Positions 37,572-49,376 of a stretch of DNA of 64,000 nt are shown one piece after another. Below the pieces are notes generated by a model that saw nothing but the letters and a program-made list of their open reading frames with translations, did no database searches and had not been told where the DNA came from. Origin of the DNA: Labia minor (taxonomy: Eukaryota > Arthropoda > Insecta > Dermaptera > Spongiphoridae); the NCBI GenBank assembly GCA_963082975.1, contig OY720345.1, forward strand, positions 27,846,611 through 27,910,610, written 5' to 3'. Every line of letters begins with the position of its first letter. The stretch's first letter is position 1. The position numbers and the translations under genes are program-made.

Positions 37572-39958
37572 ATTAAAATAATGAATTTTGCATATTTTTT
37601 GGATAATTAATTTAATATACTAAATTGATTGTTATTACTAAATTATTATTAATACTATTATTAATATTTTATAAGTCATAATTTTTGATATTTAATTAAT
37701 ATAAATTTGACATAATTCAAGTAGGGTTTTGATAGCTAATATTTCACAAACTTAAATCAATATACTTATATATAAATAAAAAAAAACAACTTATAATAAT
37801 TTAAGAAACATAATTAAATTATAACACACAATCTAAACTTGAGTGATCAAATTCTTTGAGTTATCCTCCCCAACCCTCCCCTCCGCTATTTTTTAATAAG
37901 TCAACTATTTATTTATTTATTTTATAATTATATAAAATCTTAAACATTTAGTTTATTATTTAAAAAAAAATTTAATTAAAAGTCAAAATTATATTAATAT
38001 TTTTAAGGTAATAAAATTTTATTTAAGAAACAAATTTGTATTTAAATATTTTTAATTAGCATTTTTTTTCTCCTCCCTTTGATTGTAAAAATTCTTTAAA
38101 ACGAGAAAATTAAATATTTTCAAAGAATTTCGACACACAATATAATAGACCCTATTGTGAGAATCTAGTAATTTAGGATTAAATGAAACACCAACGAATC
38201 GTTTTGTACTTTATATCTAATAACAAGTATTTTAGTATATAATTTTAATAATTATTTTCATATATATTCATTTATTCATCTATTCGACCTTTGTTGTTGC
38301 ATTATCTCAGTTATAACTTTGAAAACAGTAAAAGGTGAAATAACCTCTCTGTACTTTTAACGAATTACCATTTGAAAGTAAATACTCATGTTTATACATA
38401 TTAATAAAAATATACACATTTATTATTACATTAAACGGATGTATTTACAAAAATCTACCGTAGAGATTTAAATTCTAGATTGACATCTAGATAAAATTGG
38501 AAATTAAATTAAATATGTAAATCAAAAATATTAATTAGAATAAATTATGCGTAATTTTTATAAATACTATAATTATGAAAACGAGTATAGTTACTTTCTA
38601 AATATCTAGTATAAATAATTGTTTAAAGCCCTAAATCAATTTTTATCATTTTTATGCCGCCTTCCTGGATGTTTGTCTGTGAATGGTGAACACCGTTTAT
38701 CCGATTAATTTTAAATTTTATAGGTGAAATGTATACTCAATAGCTTTTTCGGGTTGTGAAGTCTGTCAGGATAATCCGGTATATTAAATAATTTTGAAAA
38801 ACTTATCTTAAATAAGTAATTTTTATCTGTAATAACAATTTTTGTAATTCATAAAGATAATGAAGAAAAAAAATATTATTAAATAAGTATAATTTATAGA
38901 ATATTTAAAAAAAGGATATAAAATTATAATTAAACTTTGTAACATTGTAACTGCTCCAAAATATGGTATGAGGACATTTTATTATATATATATTTACTAG
39001 AAAGGACTATGTAATTTTTTATAAATAAATTGACAAAGGGAATGCAAAAATGATATAGGAGTTATTTTTTATATTATTACTTCAGTCTGTCAATAGATCT
39101 GAAAATACTGATGATGAAAATTATATACTTGAAACATACAAATATATATACTCTTTTTGTGATTTATTAACAAAAAAAAATATTTCTATTTTAATCTACC
39201 CTAAATTTTTTATTTAATTAAAAATTATTCTCCCTCTGAAAGAATTTTAAATTTTTTAAGTGCAAGAAACTTTACTATTTACATTCAATTACAGTTAATT
39301 TACATAACGATTATTATAAACAAATTATATACTTATGTATATTTGCAATTAAAATTGGGAGAAAATAATTTTCAAGAAATTTTATAGATTTTTTTTATAG
39401 AATCAAGTAAATTACTATTACGTTAAGATTTAACTTATATAATAACTAGTTTTAATATTATATTTAAATTATTATGATTATTATAATTTCGAGATTGTGT
39501 TTAAATATGTATTATTAAAAATTGAGTTAGTTGAAAGAATTATAGTATGAAAATAATTTTTTCATTTATTTAATTAAAACTTGTAATATTATGGAAATGT
39601 TGTAAGTTTTATATTATGCAGAATATATAAATTTAATATTTTATGAAAAAATAAGAAAAAAAACTTTTAATTACGAACCTCCATTGATAAGAACCATCAT
39701 GACTGATATCGTTGGTCTGTCGGACGATGGGGATGGGTTCATTAGGGTTGAGATTGTGCCGTTGAGCCGAAGCAGAGATCAGAATGGAAGATAAAACGAA
39801 AATCTAAAACATCATTAAACAATCAATTACTTAATAGAAAGATTGGCTTAAAAATTAAGTAAATATTTAAATAAAAAAATAATCATCGGTTTATTTTTTA
39901 ATATAAAAAAAAATATATAAGTTCATAAGGGTGGAATAGTACTTACAAGGGCATTCAT
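36010..39958 (-). CDS. Cuticle protein, RR-1 type, 3 exons, 143 aa
   Basis: Coding exons, minus strand: 39947-39958 (encodes MNAL), 39679-39803 (125 nt) and 36010-36304. Intron 1 is 143 bp; intron 2 is about 3.4 kb, AT-rich, with no recognised gene inside. The protein starts [18 protein letters not shown], a signal peptide. Residues 42-105 are a full RR-1 chitin-binding domain: DGSYQWSYETGNG, then [10 protein letters not shown], then [12 protein letters not shown] and the P-x-P tail typical of the family. The C-terminus is short and rich in Pro, Asn and Arg (ends RRPFNGRK). Expected role: structural chitin-binding protein of flexible cuticle. The exon 2 donor is GTTCGT, which departs from consensus at +3 and +4; the better-looking GTAATT 6 nt further on would put a stop at the start of exon 3, so GTTCGT is chosen. 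A poly(A) signal AATAAA lies at 35965-35960. Confidence 0.93.
37540..37570. repeat. AT microsatellite in cuticle gene intron 2
   Basis: About 15 AT units within the long intron of the RR-1 gene. Confidence 0.85.
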
Positions 39959-39990
39959 GTTGCAGATTGAATGTTGAATGGCAGGCAAAC

Positions 39991-40026
39991 AAGTGATGCC
40001 GCCCTGGGTGCTCGGGATCTTTTATA
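39991..40026 (-). promoter_or_regulatory. Core promoter of the RR-1 cuticle gene
   Basis: Minus strand: TATAAAAG at 40026-40019 and an initiator-like TCACTT around 39996-39991, about 32 nt downstream, then a 5' UTR of about 36 nt to the ATG at 39958. A GC-rich stretch (about 40027-40200) lies directly upstream, in contrast with the AT-rich surroundings. Confidence 0.6.
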
Positions 40027-40250
40027 CTTGGTGCTCGTCCCTGCCCCTAGGTTACCGGTCCGCCCGCCGAGCGAAAGTGCTTCGAAAAACATGGCCTGAC
40101 CTCAATCCGGGTCGTCTTCGGACTGAAGGGGCGCCCCGGGCCAACACTGAATGCAAATCCTCCAGTACTACGAGATCCTCCAACAACCAGGGTGAGTACT
40201 TTTTTAAAAATTTATTTAAATTAATTAATCAATCTCAAATGATTTGATCT

Positions 40251-40652
40251 TTGCTACATTTCAAAAAACTAACCTTGTATTTTTTTTATTTTATTTTAGT
40301 ATAATTTCTTAAGAATTAGGTTAATGCAAATCTCTTAATTTTATTATAATTATTCTAAATTTTTTTTAATAATACATCAAATTCTAAAATAAAAAAAAAA
40401 TTGATAATAATTGGAATTTAAGTATATATATAATATATAAGTATATCGAATACACTATGTACAATTAATATTTAATAAAATAAAATTAACAACTTACTTA
40501 CTCCCGGGCGTTACAATCCTTCAAGAATCTTGAAATTTTTTATTCAAGGAAAGAATTAACACGATTAAATAACTTTATTTATTTATTTTCTTTTTATAAC
40601 GTTTTTTTATTTATTTATTTATTTATTTGTTCTTTTTTTATAATGTTTTTTT

Positions 40653-40683
<31 letters not shown>

Positions 40684-41876
40684 ATTTTTAAGTTAATAAA
40701 AGGGCCAATTTTCTATATCTATATTTGTTTTATAACTTGTTGGGAAAAAATTATTTTAATTTTAAAAAAATCAAATCTTTAATGTTAAAATTTTGATTTA
40801 AACCATTTAATTATCAATTAGTTCACATTGTTTTTTTATTTTTCATTTCAGCCGTTGTATTTATACAATTTATTAAAAAGAAAATTTTATAAAAATGTCA
40901 TTTAAGGAAAATTAAGTATTTTCTAAAATTTGGACAGTGAATTTTTTGTTTTCAATATTCATAATCAAAAATTTTGAAATTATATTTTAAATGTATTATA
41001 AACTTATTCTTTCAACCTACAGTTAATTTAAAGCTTGAATTCCTATTTTTTATTCATACTCTAATAAAAAATCAGCCTTGAGAAGTAAATAAATTAATAT
41101 ATTATAATATATATGAATTATTCCTTTATAAAATATATTTATTTTTATTTTTTATGAGTAATAATATAATAATAATAATATAATAATTACTTAATTATCT
41201 TATTTATTATTTTATTAAGTTTAAAGAAGAAGAAAGTCAATTGCAAGATCGTCCAAAGATATTTATAAAATCCACAATAAATAGAATTCATTTTAATTTT
41301 TATATAAAGTATTTATCTAATCAGAAAAATATTCCATGTATGTTTCAATAGAGAATGATATACGTACAGAATAAAAATATCTCATAGGAAAAAATTTCAA
41401 TTTTTTTTCTTTTATACATTCAAATAAATCTAGTTTATAGTATTATATAATATGTATAAATAATATAAATATTTGAAAAATAAGACAAAACAAAACAAAA
41501 ATTTCTTTTTGTTTTTCATTAATGGTTGAAAAGTTTGATTAAAAAATCTGTTTGTCCAATCTTTCTTTATTGATCCACTTAACTTCTTTTATTTGAGGTA
41601 TTTTATTATCATTATTTCATAAATTCTCTAGATATGATATGAATATATTTTATTTTTAAAATGTTCATTAGTTTCAAATTATGGTAGCTTTCTGGTTAAT
41701 TTAATGTTTCTCAAATTTTTTATTTATCAGAAGTTTTAAAATATTTTTGAATACGTTGAAGATTTTAATGAAGAATAACACTTTAAAATTTTTGATATAT
41801 TTTAGTTACTCCTTGAAGGTTAATCATGTGGCGAATTTTAAAAATATTTAACACAAATTAGAACATTTCCACTCAT
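40251..41876. other. AT-rich sequence upstream of the RR-1 gene
   Basis: Only the TTTA microsatellite is recognised. Confidence 0.5.
40568..40682. repeat. TTTA microsatellite, duplicated block
   Basis: Two blocks of TTTA repeats, each preceded by TTTTTATAA(C/T)GTTTTTTTA, so a roughly 55-bp unit is itself duplicated. Confidence 0.85.
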
Positions 41877-41884
41877 ACTATACC

Positions 41885-42114
41885 TAGAGTAACCAAACGT
41901 CCCGGTTTTCCGGGATTGTCCCGATTTTAGGTGCTCTGCCCCGGCACCCCGAAAAATCTTTTCGGGACAGTTTACTGTCCCGGTTTTTAAATATTTAGGT
42001 CCGACGGCCGTTTTCTTACAATCAGTTAGGCTCTTATTATATGGCTCTAAAAAAATGGTAAATTTTTTTACAAATGTCCCGTTTTGGTGTGTGGTTCGAA
42101 ATATGGTCACCCTA
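41885..42114. mobile_element. hAT-like MITE, family C (ACGTCCCGG ends), copy 1
   Basis: Ends TAGAGTAACCAAACGTCCCG and TATGGTCACCCTA are inverted; 8-bp duplication ACTATACC (41877-41884 and 42115-42122). The interior repeats GTCCCGGTTTT several times and contains TTTTAAATATTTAGGT. Two more copies and one fragment lie at 44433, 57462 and 46399. Open frames here are not genes. Confidence 0.85.
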
Positions 42115-42534
42115 ACTATACCTTAATAATATTACTATTTCCATTTTTATTTTACAACGTGGATAAATACAGTAAGCGAGGGCTGAAGATAGGAGCATTA
42201 AACGAAACAGCATTATTTAAGATCATTTTAAAATATAATTAGTAAATAGAGAAATGGAAATTTGCGAACAAAAATCAACAAATTTTACTTTAGTTTTAAA
42301 CAGTAATGTTAGTAATAAATATTTTATAAATATTACTCAAACATTTGCACAAATATACTTATATAAAGTTTATATTTGTGATGGAGGTCCTGGTAGGGAT
42401 GAAACGATAGGAGTAAATACAAGTACTTATTCGATAATTTTCTTTCGATACCAAGTATTTTTGGAATAAATACTTTGGAGTACCAAGTACCAAGTAGGTA
42501 TAGGTCAAAAATACTTGTATCGATACACAGTACT

Positions 42535-42657
42535 AGGCTTGCCAACTGACCTTTTTTGAAAAGGACAGTCCTTTTTTAAATACTCTCGACTGCCCTAAGT
42601 GCACCTAATTTTTTAAGGGTGTCCTTTTTTGGAACTTTATAAAGTTGGTAACCCTGT
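42535..42657. mobile_element. Small hAT-like MITE, 123 bp
   Basis: Ends AGGCTTGCCAACT and AGTTGGTAACCCTGT are imperfect inverted repeats; 8-bp duplication with one mismatch (ACAGTACT at 42527-42534, TCAGTACT at 42658-42665). It lies within another AT-rich repeat-like stretch full of AAGTACTT/ACCAAGTA words (about 42400-42534). Confidence 0.65.
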
Positions 42658-42927
42658 TCAGTACTCGTCCTCGATAATTAGTTTGAAGGAAAAATATTTA
42701 TATTTTATTCTAAAATTTATACTCAATAATTAAATTATATTGGTATCATTTTCATTGTATACCATTTAAAAAAAAAATTTTTAAATTTGTCAAATACTTT
42801 TTAAGAGAAACCATCTTCAAAAAAGAACCGCCTGGTTCAGGAAAGAGACAAACGTCTTTGATAGTAGCCGCCTGGCTTGTAGGCAGGAGGTGAAATATTC
42901 TTTAATATTTAATTCATTTGTTCAATA

Positions 42928-43820
42928 TAAAGGGTGTTTTTTTCGAGGTATAGAACTTTAAGTTGGCATTACTGTTCAAGTTGACGACCGATTTAACAGC
43001 TGTCAAGTGATTTATTCTCAGTTTGGTTTGGCAATTCATCATGAATAGACTCACGCCTGAACAACGCTTGCAAATAGTGCAGTTTTATTTCGAAAATAAT
43101 GGTTCTGTTCGGAATACGTAATCCATTTTATCGTCGTCAAAATCGTCCATCAGAGCAGTTAATTCGATTAACCATGGAACGTTTTCGCACCACGTTTACT
43201 CTTATTGATAACTCTCACCCCCAGAGACACCGTACGGTGCGTATAAAAGAAGCTATTGCTACTGTAGAGCGTACCATTGAGGAAGACCACAGTCAATGGT
43301 GATCGGTATAGAGCCATGATTACCAACTGTTTCATTCCTGAATTGAACAACCATGATGTCCAGGAGCTGTGGTTCCAACAAGACGGCGCAACATGTCACA
43401 CAGCTCGTGCCACAATCGATTTATTGAAAGACACGTTTGGTGACCGCCTAATTTCACGTTTTAGACCTGTGAATTGGCCTCCAAGATCTTGTGATTTAAC
43501 ACCGCTAGACTACTTTCTGTGGGGCTATGTAAAGTCATTGGTCTATGCGGATAAGCCATAAACGCTTGACCATTTGGAAGACAACATTCGCCGTGTTATT
43601 GCCGATATACGGCCACAAATGTTGAAAAAAGTTATCGAAAATTAGACGTCCAGATTGGACTACATCCGAGCTAGCCGTGGCGGTCATATGCCAGAAATCA
43701 TATATAAAATATAATGCCACAAGATTATCTTTCGTATAAATAAAATTCATGTCAATCGAATAATCCATCGTTGTTTTATTGCAATTTAAAGTTCTATACC
43801 TCTAAAAGAAACACCCTTTA
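42928..43820 (+). mobile_element. Mariner element of the DD41D type, internally deleted
   Basis: Ends TAAAGGGTGTTT and AAACACCCTTTA are inverted, with matching GAGGTATAGAACTTTAA next to both (about 39-bp imperfect TIRs) and TA target duplications (42926-42927 and 43821-43822). At 893 bp it is shorter than the roughly 1.2-1.3 kb of a full element. The transposase is broken (see the pseudogene entry). Confidence 0.9.
43041..43692 (+). pseudogene. Broken mariner (DD41D) transposase
   Basis: The N-terminus MNRLTPEQRLQIVQFYFENN opens at 43041 but meets a stop after about 26 codons; it continues in a shifted frame (NRPSEQLIRL, 43099-43302). After EEDH a deletion jumps to VNGDRYRAMITNCF (43277-43561), removing about 120 residues including the second helix-turn-helix and the first catalytic Asp. 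The remaining part has WFQQDGATCHTA and CDLTPLDYFLWG; 41 residues separate the second and third catalytic Asp, which places it in the DD41D group. A stop also follows YADKP. Clearly inactive. Confidence 0.9.
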
Positions 43821-44432
43821 TATTTCGTCTATTTCAATAAATAGATATCGACATGTAATTATTGACTACCTTTCTTCTAAATTGTTCAAGGTTCTCCCCT
43901 AAATGTTAAAAATGGCATTAGCAATTTCTAAATACAAAAGGGTATATATTATACAAGAGATGAATAAATTGATCATAGGTTTTCACTATAAATTATGCTT
44001 ATTTTTTCAACAATAATTGATATATCATCTTTAGAGGTCAATGAATACCAGATTTCCAAGACCTTCATTTATAAAATAAAAATTAATTATTCAAATTTAT
44101 ATAATAAATGTAAATATATCTTAGTTTATGGATAAAAAATTATAATTAGGTAATTATTATAAATATTATATTTTTTATTATAATTAATCATTCATTCATT
44201 CATTTAATCTATAATAAAATCCGATATGAGTATATTAATTGTAATAGTTTACATCAATTTTTTTTTCAATTTATTAAATTTATTTGATGTTGTAAATGAA
44301 AAATAATGGGATAATTTAATATAATTATCATTTTAAAAATTAAATAAATTTAAAAAGAATAATATTTATATAATAGAAATAATAATATATAAATATATAC
44401 TATACTGCTAGTGGATTTATATTGTGCATGGG

Positions 44433-44676
44433 TAGGGTGGCCAAACGTCCCGGTTTTCCGTGATTGTTCCGATTTTAGGTGGTCTGTCCCGGCGTCCCGA
44501 AAAATGTCTTCGGGACAGTCTTTTGTCCCGGTTTTTAAATATTTAGGTCCGACGAACGGTTTCTTACAATTAGTATGCCTCTTATTTTCGGTTTTTTTAT
44601 TCAATAAGGCTCTAAAAAAAGAGGTAACATTTTTTACAAATGACACGGTTTGATGTTTTCAAAATATGGTCACCCT
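44433..44676. mobile_element. hAT-like MITE, family C, copy 2
   Basis: Starts TAGGGTGGCCAAACGTCCCG and ends ATATGGTCACCCT; flanked by GCATGGG on both sides (44427-44432 region and 44677-44684), a near-perfect duplication. The interior matches copy 1 throughout. Confidence 0.83.
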
Positions 44677-45187
44677 GCATGGGGCTCTCTCTCTTGCCCC
44701 TCTCCAGTATTAATCACTCTGCGCTAACTGTCTTACTGAGATAGAATTGTACCAACATATATATATATATAATAACCCTTAAGCAGTAATAAAGAAATCA
44801 TTTCTTTATTAATTAATATGTACCCTTAAGGAAATACTTTGTCCATATTGGAATTAATCAATTAGACTAATGATTTATATTTTAATACTAAATATTTATA
44901 AAAACTTTAACGTTTCCATATTTTTATCCGAATAAATAAATATTTGTTTAAAATTATTTTTTTACAAGGAGATGAATAAATAATTCGTTTGAAATTAATA
45001 GTTAGATTATATAACAATTATTACACAAATCCTTAAAAGTAACTTATAATCTTCAAAAATCTTTTTTAAAATTATTAGAGAAATCAACAACAGTCAATTT
45101 CGAGGGCTCTAAGAATTTAACCATTTAATAACTATTAATTTTTTTCTAATATAAAACGAATACCTCTATATATATAACCTTTTTTTG

Positions 45188-45835
45188 AAATTTTTACCGA
45201 CCGACGATAGTAAGGGAGGTATTGTTTTCACACCAAATTTCACATGTGGAGATTTTTACATATCTCCACGAATCATGCATTTTCTAAACAGAAAAAAGTA
45301 TTTTTAGCATGATGTCTGTCCGTCCGACTGTCCGTCTGTCCGTCCGTATAGATGTGTACAGCCTGAATGGCTCAACCGATTTTGATGAAATTTGGTATAT
45401 TTACTTAATGCATCAGTGGGATGAATTGATCAACTTTTGGTGCAATTCCGGAAACCGGAAGTGGTAGTATTAGCGATCGACGATAGGAAGGGAAGGGTTA
45501 TTTTCACACCAAAGGAGATTTTTTTATATATCACCACGAATCATGCACTTTGTATTGGTTTTATCCTCGAGAAAAATCATATTTATTAGTTTTTTCTTGA
45601 TTTAAAATTATATGACGTCATCCAGCCATTCATGACGTCACAGCCTGGTCTTGCATATATATTATAAATAAAATACAATTAAAAATGTTTATATTTATTA
45701 TTTATGTATCCATATCTGTTTTTTATTACATTAATAGATATATTAAAATTATTTGAAATTGTTTCTGTAGCTGGAAATTAATTTATTTCAAACTGTCGGT
45801 CGGTTCGGACCTGGCCACAGGTCAACTTATTAATT
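45188..45835 (+). repeat. Repeat family B copy
   Basis: Starts TTTTACCGACCGACGATAG, passes through the CTGTCCGTCCG minisatellite (about 45318-45350), CAACCGATTTTGATGAAATT, and ATGACGTCATCCAGCC, and ends in the arm TTTCAAACTGTCGGTCGG...AGGTCAACTTAT. Highly similar to 28026-28790. Confidence 0.85.
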
Positions 45836-46398
45836 TCTTTTTTTATTTGTTTTAAATGTATTTTTTACAGCACTCCAGTATTCATCATTTCTTTTTAATG
45901 ATATGTTGTTTAAATAAAATAAATAGATACATAACATGATAATTTATAATATTAAACTTTATTTTTTATTGAGTAATTTAGGAATTTAAATTCTACTTTA
46001 TTTTAAATTAAAAAGTAATGAAAGCTGATAAGTTTAATAATTTCATTCATGAAGTTATATATTTTATATTCTTATAATACCTAAGAGAAATCTTAATCAT
46101 ATAAAATATCTAAATTATTATTATTTTGATAGTACTTATTTCATCATTTGGTTAGAATAGGAAAAGAAAAACTGGGGAATAATCTTTTTGTGTGGTGATC
46201 AATTGGGAAGAGACCAGTTGATAGAGTCCAAGCAAGCACTAAATATAGTTTCCCCCAGAAAAATGAGCAATTTTAAAAACAAAACATCTTTTAAGCCTAA
46301 AGTGTTTTGATATTTTTTATAGTATAATATTTAAGTATTTCGATGAACATTAACTTTACATGTTGTTGTGTAAGCGTGTCTTGAATGTTCCTGTAACC

Positions 46399-46590
46399 TA
46401 AGATGACCAAACGTCCCGGTTTTCCGGGATGTCCCGATTTTAGGTGCTCTGTCCCGGCGTCCCGAAAAGAGTCTTCGGGACAGTCTATTGTCCCGGTTTT
46501 TAAATATTTAGGTGCGAAGAACGTTTTCTTACAATCAGTTTGGCTCATATTTTCGAATTTTCATTAAATATGGTTCTAAAAAAAATACTA
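46399..46590. mobile_element. hAT-like MITE, family C, truncated copy 3
   Basis: Starts TAAGATGACCAAACGTCCCG and matches copies 1 and 2 up to GGTTCTAAAAAAAATAC, where family A sequence begins (46591). The right end (GGTCACCCTA) is missing, so family A or a deletion removed it. Confidence 0.8.
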
Positions 46591-46747
46591 AGCTGGAGTG
46601 TCTCCACTCGAATTGGATTAAATAACATATATTATATTTAAATGAATTATAATTAATTAAATTATAAATTAAAATTAAAAATTATAAATTAAAATTAATA
46701 AGTAATATTTTGGAAATATTTTAATAAATAATTTTATTCATTTATAT

Positions 46748-49376
46748 CAGCTATTCTCAAAGGGGTGCATGTGGACCCCCTGGGGGTCTATGGGACTTCA
46801 TGGGGGGTCTATGATCACCAAGGGGTCTATTGGGGGTCTATGGATGTCTCTTTAGTAAAAAATAAATTTATAAATAAAAAATAAAAATAATAAAAATAAA
46901 TTGATAAATAACGGATGGTCTGTGTGTAATAGTCTGCGAGTTTGATATTCAAATAATTTCATGAAATTCGCTTGGCCTGTGCGGGGGGTGAGGCAATTAC
47001 TCTGTTGCCTGCAGAGCGGGCATGTGTGTGCGTTTTTACCGACCGTCAACCGTTGTCGCCTGCAAAGATCAAACACACAAGTACGATTTTTTTCCAATTA
47101 GTTACTCCCAGCATTCGCATGGTGGCGCCAAAAACTTTGTTTCATCGAGTTTAGCAGTCTGTTAGATAGTCTGTGGTATTAACTGAACACCCGTTGGTGT
47201 CTACGTCTAGTTGCGTTGTGCGTCTGCTATCATAAAGCTCTTTGAGAACCAACTTCTCTACCTGTGAACGGTTTTTATTATTAGTTGGTTATCCCACCTC
47301 TACCACCTACCCTTTTACACCATGTCAACAGAAAAGAAAAAAATCCGTCAATATTCCGAGGAATATTTAAAATTTGGGTTTGTGGTAGCTCCGGGCAATT
47401 CATCAATGCCCTTATGCCTCATTTGTGAAAAAAGTTTCAGCAATGACTATATGAAACCTTCCAAACTAAAAGATCATTTGAATAGGATGCATGCTGATAA
47501 AAAAGACAGCAATTTACAATACTTCAAAAATCTAAAAGGTAACTTTTTAACATGCTCAAATAAAGGAATCAAATCTTTTATGAAACCTTCAACATCAAAA
47601 AATGTCGAAGGAGGCCTCGTAGCTTCCTACAAAATTGCTTACTTAATTGCCAAAGGTGGATATCCCCACACGATAGGAGAGAATTTATTATTACCAGTTA
47701 TTAGCGAAGTAATAACAACTGTTTTTAATCAAAATGTCGAACCTGTCTTGCAAAGTTTGCCGCTGTCAAATAGCACAGTTCAACGACGAATAGATGAAAT
47801 GGCAGAAAATATAGAACTGCAATTAATAACAGAATTAAGAACAAGAAAATTTTCCATACAGCTGGACGAGTCAACTTTCGGCAGGAATAGTATTTTGATG
47901 TTATACGTACGCTATTATAGTTTTTCGAAGGAAGAAATAATCGAGGAGTTTTTTTGTGCCAAGTCTCTTGAAATGTACACTAAAGGAAAAGATATATTTT
48001 ATTGTTTTAAAAATATTTTAAAACAATATGATATTCCTATAAAAAACATTATTGCCGTTTCTTCTGATGGAGCTCCTTCGATGGTTGGAAAATATCGAGG
48101 ATTCCTAGAATACCTCAAAAACGAAATACCCGAGATCTGGACAGTTCATTGTTTCTTGCATAGACAGCACTTAGTAGCTAAGAATATTCACGAAGAACTA
48201 CATAATGTTTTAAATTTGTGCATTAAAGCAATCAATAGTATAAGAGCAAAAGCACTGAATTCCCGCCTTTTTGCCCAATTGTGTGACCAAAATGATGAAG
48301 TGTACAACAATTTGCTTCTTCATACAGAAGTACGCTGGCTCTCTAAAGGTAACTGTTTGCAGCGATTTATTGATATTTTTAGTTCAGTTGTTGGGTTTTT
48401 CCTTGAAAATGACAATACTATGGCTATACAACTATTAAATTTCAAACCTCACATATTTTATTTAGCTGATATTTATGGATTATTCAATGCTATACAAAAC
48501 AAATTACAAGGGAGAAACATTAATCTCATAGATGCAAAAACGATTATCTTCAGTTTTCGATCTAAAATCGACTTGTTCATATCTACTCTAAATCGAAAAG
48601 AATTCCGTTATTTCGATAACTTAATGCAGTTATCTGTAAATGAAAAAGATTGCATTTCTTCTGAATATATAACATTATATACAACCCATTTAAAAAATTT
48701 AAAAGAGGATTTTAATGTCCGTTTTTCCGATATGGAAAATTTATGTGTCCCACCCTGGATCATTGAGCCATTCCTCTGTGATATAACTAGGTTTGATATT
48801 TCGGTACAGGAAGAACTAAATACGTTGAAGGAGGATGTCCAAGCTCAAGTATTATTTAACACACATGGTTATGCAAAATTTTGGACCATCAAAGTGATTC
48901 GTGAAAAGTACCCACATTTGCAAATGAATAGCGAATCCCTATTGTTAACATTTCCGTCATCTTATTTGGTAGAAGCTGGTTTCATTGCAATCAATAATTT
49001 ATTAAGAAAAACAAGGAACAAACTCAATATTATTGAAAGGGGAGATTTAAGAATAAAACTCAGTAATTTTAGGCCAAACATAAACAAAATCGCACAAGAA
49101 CATCAAGCCCATCCATCACACTAATTATAATATTTTGTAAAATATTAATGTTTTTTTTAATCATTAAAAATATAGATATAATTATTGATATTTCAGTTTC
49201 TTTCTTCTGTACAATTTCCCCTCATTTTCCTATTACTATATGTTTTAAAATGAGTCGTCTGTGGTAGCTATTGCTGCACACACACAATTATATATATATA
49301 TTCCTTAGGTAGGGGGTCTATGGAAAAAAATAAAATAAACAGGGGGTCTATGGAAGAAAAAGTTTGAGAACCCATG
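46748..49376 (+). mobile_element. Autonomous hAT transposon, apparently intact
   Basis: The 2629-bp element is flanked by a perfect 8-bp target duplication ATTTATAT (46740-46747 and 49377-49384), diagnostic of hAT. The ends are short and imperfectly inverted (CAGCTATTCTCAAAG; right end read inward CATGGGTTCTCAAAC). Subterminal regions hold repeated GGGGGTCTATGG words at both ends, likely transposase-binding sites. A 600-codon transposase lies at 47322-49124. The element sits inside a copy of repeat family A; the copy at 26235-26590 shows the same site uninterrupted, which proves the insertion. Confidence 0.93.
47322..49124 (+). CDS. hAT transposase with BED zinc finger (ZBED5/SCAND3-like), 600 aa
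   Basis: Cut-and-paste transposase. An N-terminal BED-type finger (C32, C35, H52, H57) should bind the element's ends. The RNase H-like core has Asp182 (LDEST), Asp249 (SSDGAPSMVG), a C277-x2-H280 motif (VHCFLHRQH) and LHTEVRWLSKG (333-343). The C-terminal hAT dimerisation/catalytic region (about 535-582) has FPSSYLVEAGF with Glu551. The length matches other ZBED5/FAM200-like transposases, and there is no stop or frameshift, so the gene looks functional. The start is the first ATG in frame, placed after about 570 bp of element 5' region. The same C-terminal codons are recognisable in the derivative at 54291-54764. Confidence 0.95.
   Translation: MSTEKKKIRQYSEEYLKFGFVVAPGNSSMPLCLICEKSFSNDYMKPSKLKDHLNRMHADKKDSNLQYFKNLKGNFLTCSNKGIKSFMKPSTSKNVEGGLVASYKIAYLIAKGGYPHTIGENLLLPVISEVITTVFNQNVEPVLQSLPLSNSTVQRRIDEMAENIELQLITELRTRKFSIQLDESTFGRNSILMLYVRYYSFSKEEIIEEFFCAKSLEMYTKGKDIFYCFKNILKQYDIPIKNIIAVSSDGAPSMVGKYRGFLEYLKNEIPEIWTVHCFLHRQHLVAKNIHEELHNVLNLCIKAINSIRAKALNSRLFAQLCDQNDEVYNNLLLHTEVRWLSKGNCLQRFIDIFSSVVGFFLENDNTMAIQLLNFKPHIFYLADIYGLFNAIQNKLQGRNINLIDAKTIIFSFRSKIDLFISTLNRKEFRYFDNLMQLSVNEKDCISSEYITLYTTHLKNLKEDFNVRFSDMENLCVPPWIIEPFLCDITRFDISVQEELNTLKEDVQAQVLFNTHGYAKFWTIKVIREKYPHLQMNSESLLLTFPSSYLVEAGFIAINNLLRKTRNKLNIIERGDLRIKLSNFRPNINKIAQEHQAHPSH

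Larger units (their letters stand above)
43823..46398. other. AT-rich sequence between repeats
   Basis: Apart from family C copy 2 and the family B copy, nothing is supported. Confidence 0.5.

Noticed and set aside
44350-46548. Short conserved-looking peptides (CKKP/TGT-type) at 41838-42110, 44350-44646 and 46297-46548
   Set aside because: They are translations of the family C MITE; similarity comes from the repeat, not from a protein.
47322-49124. Reading the 600-aa ZBED-like protein as a domesticated host gene
   Set aside because: It lies inside an element with terminal repeats and a perfect 8-bp target duplication, so it is a transposase of a recent insertion.
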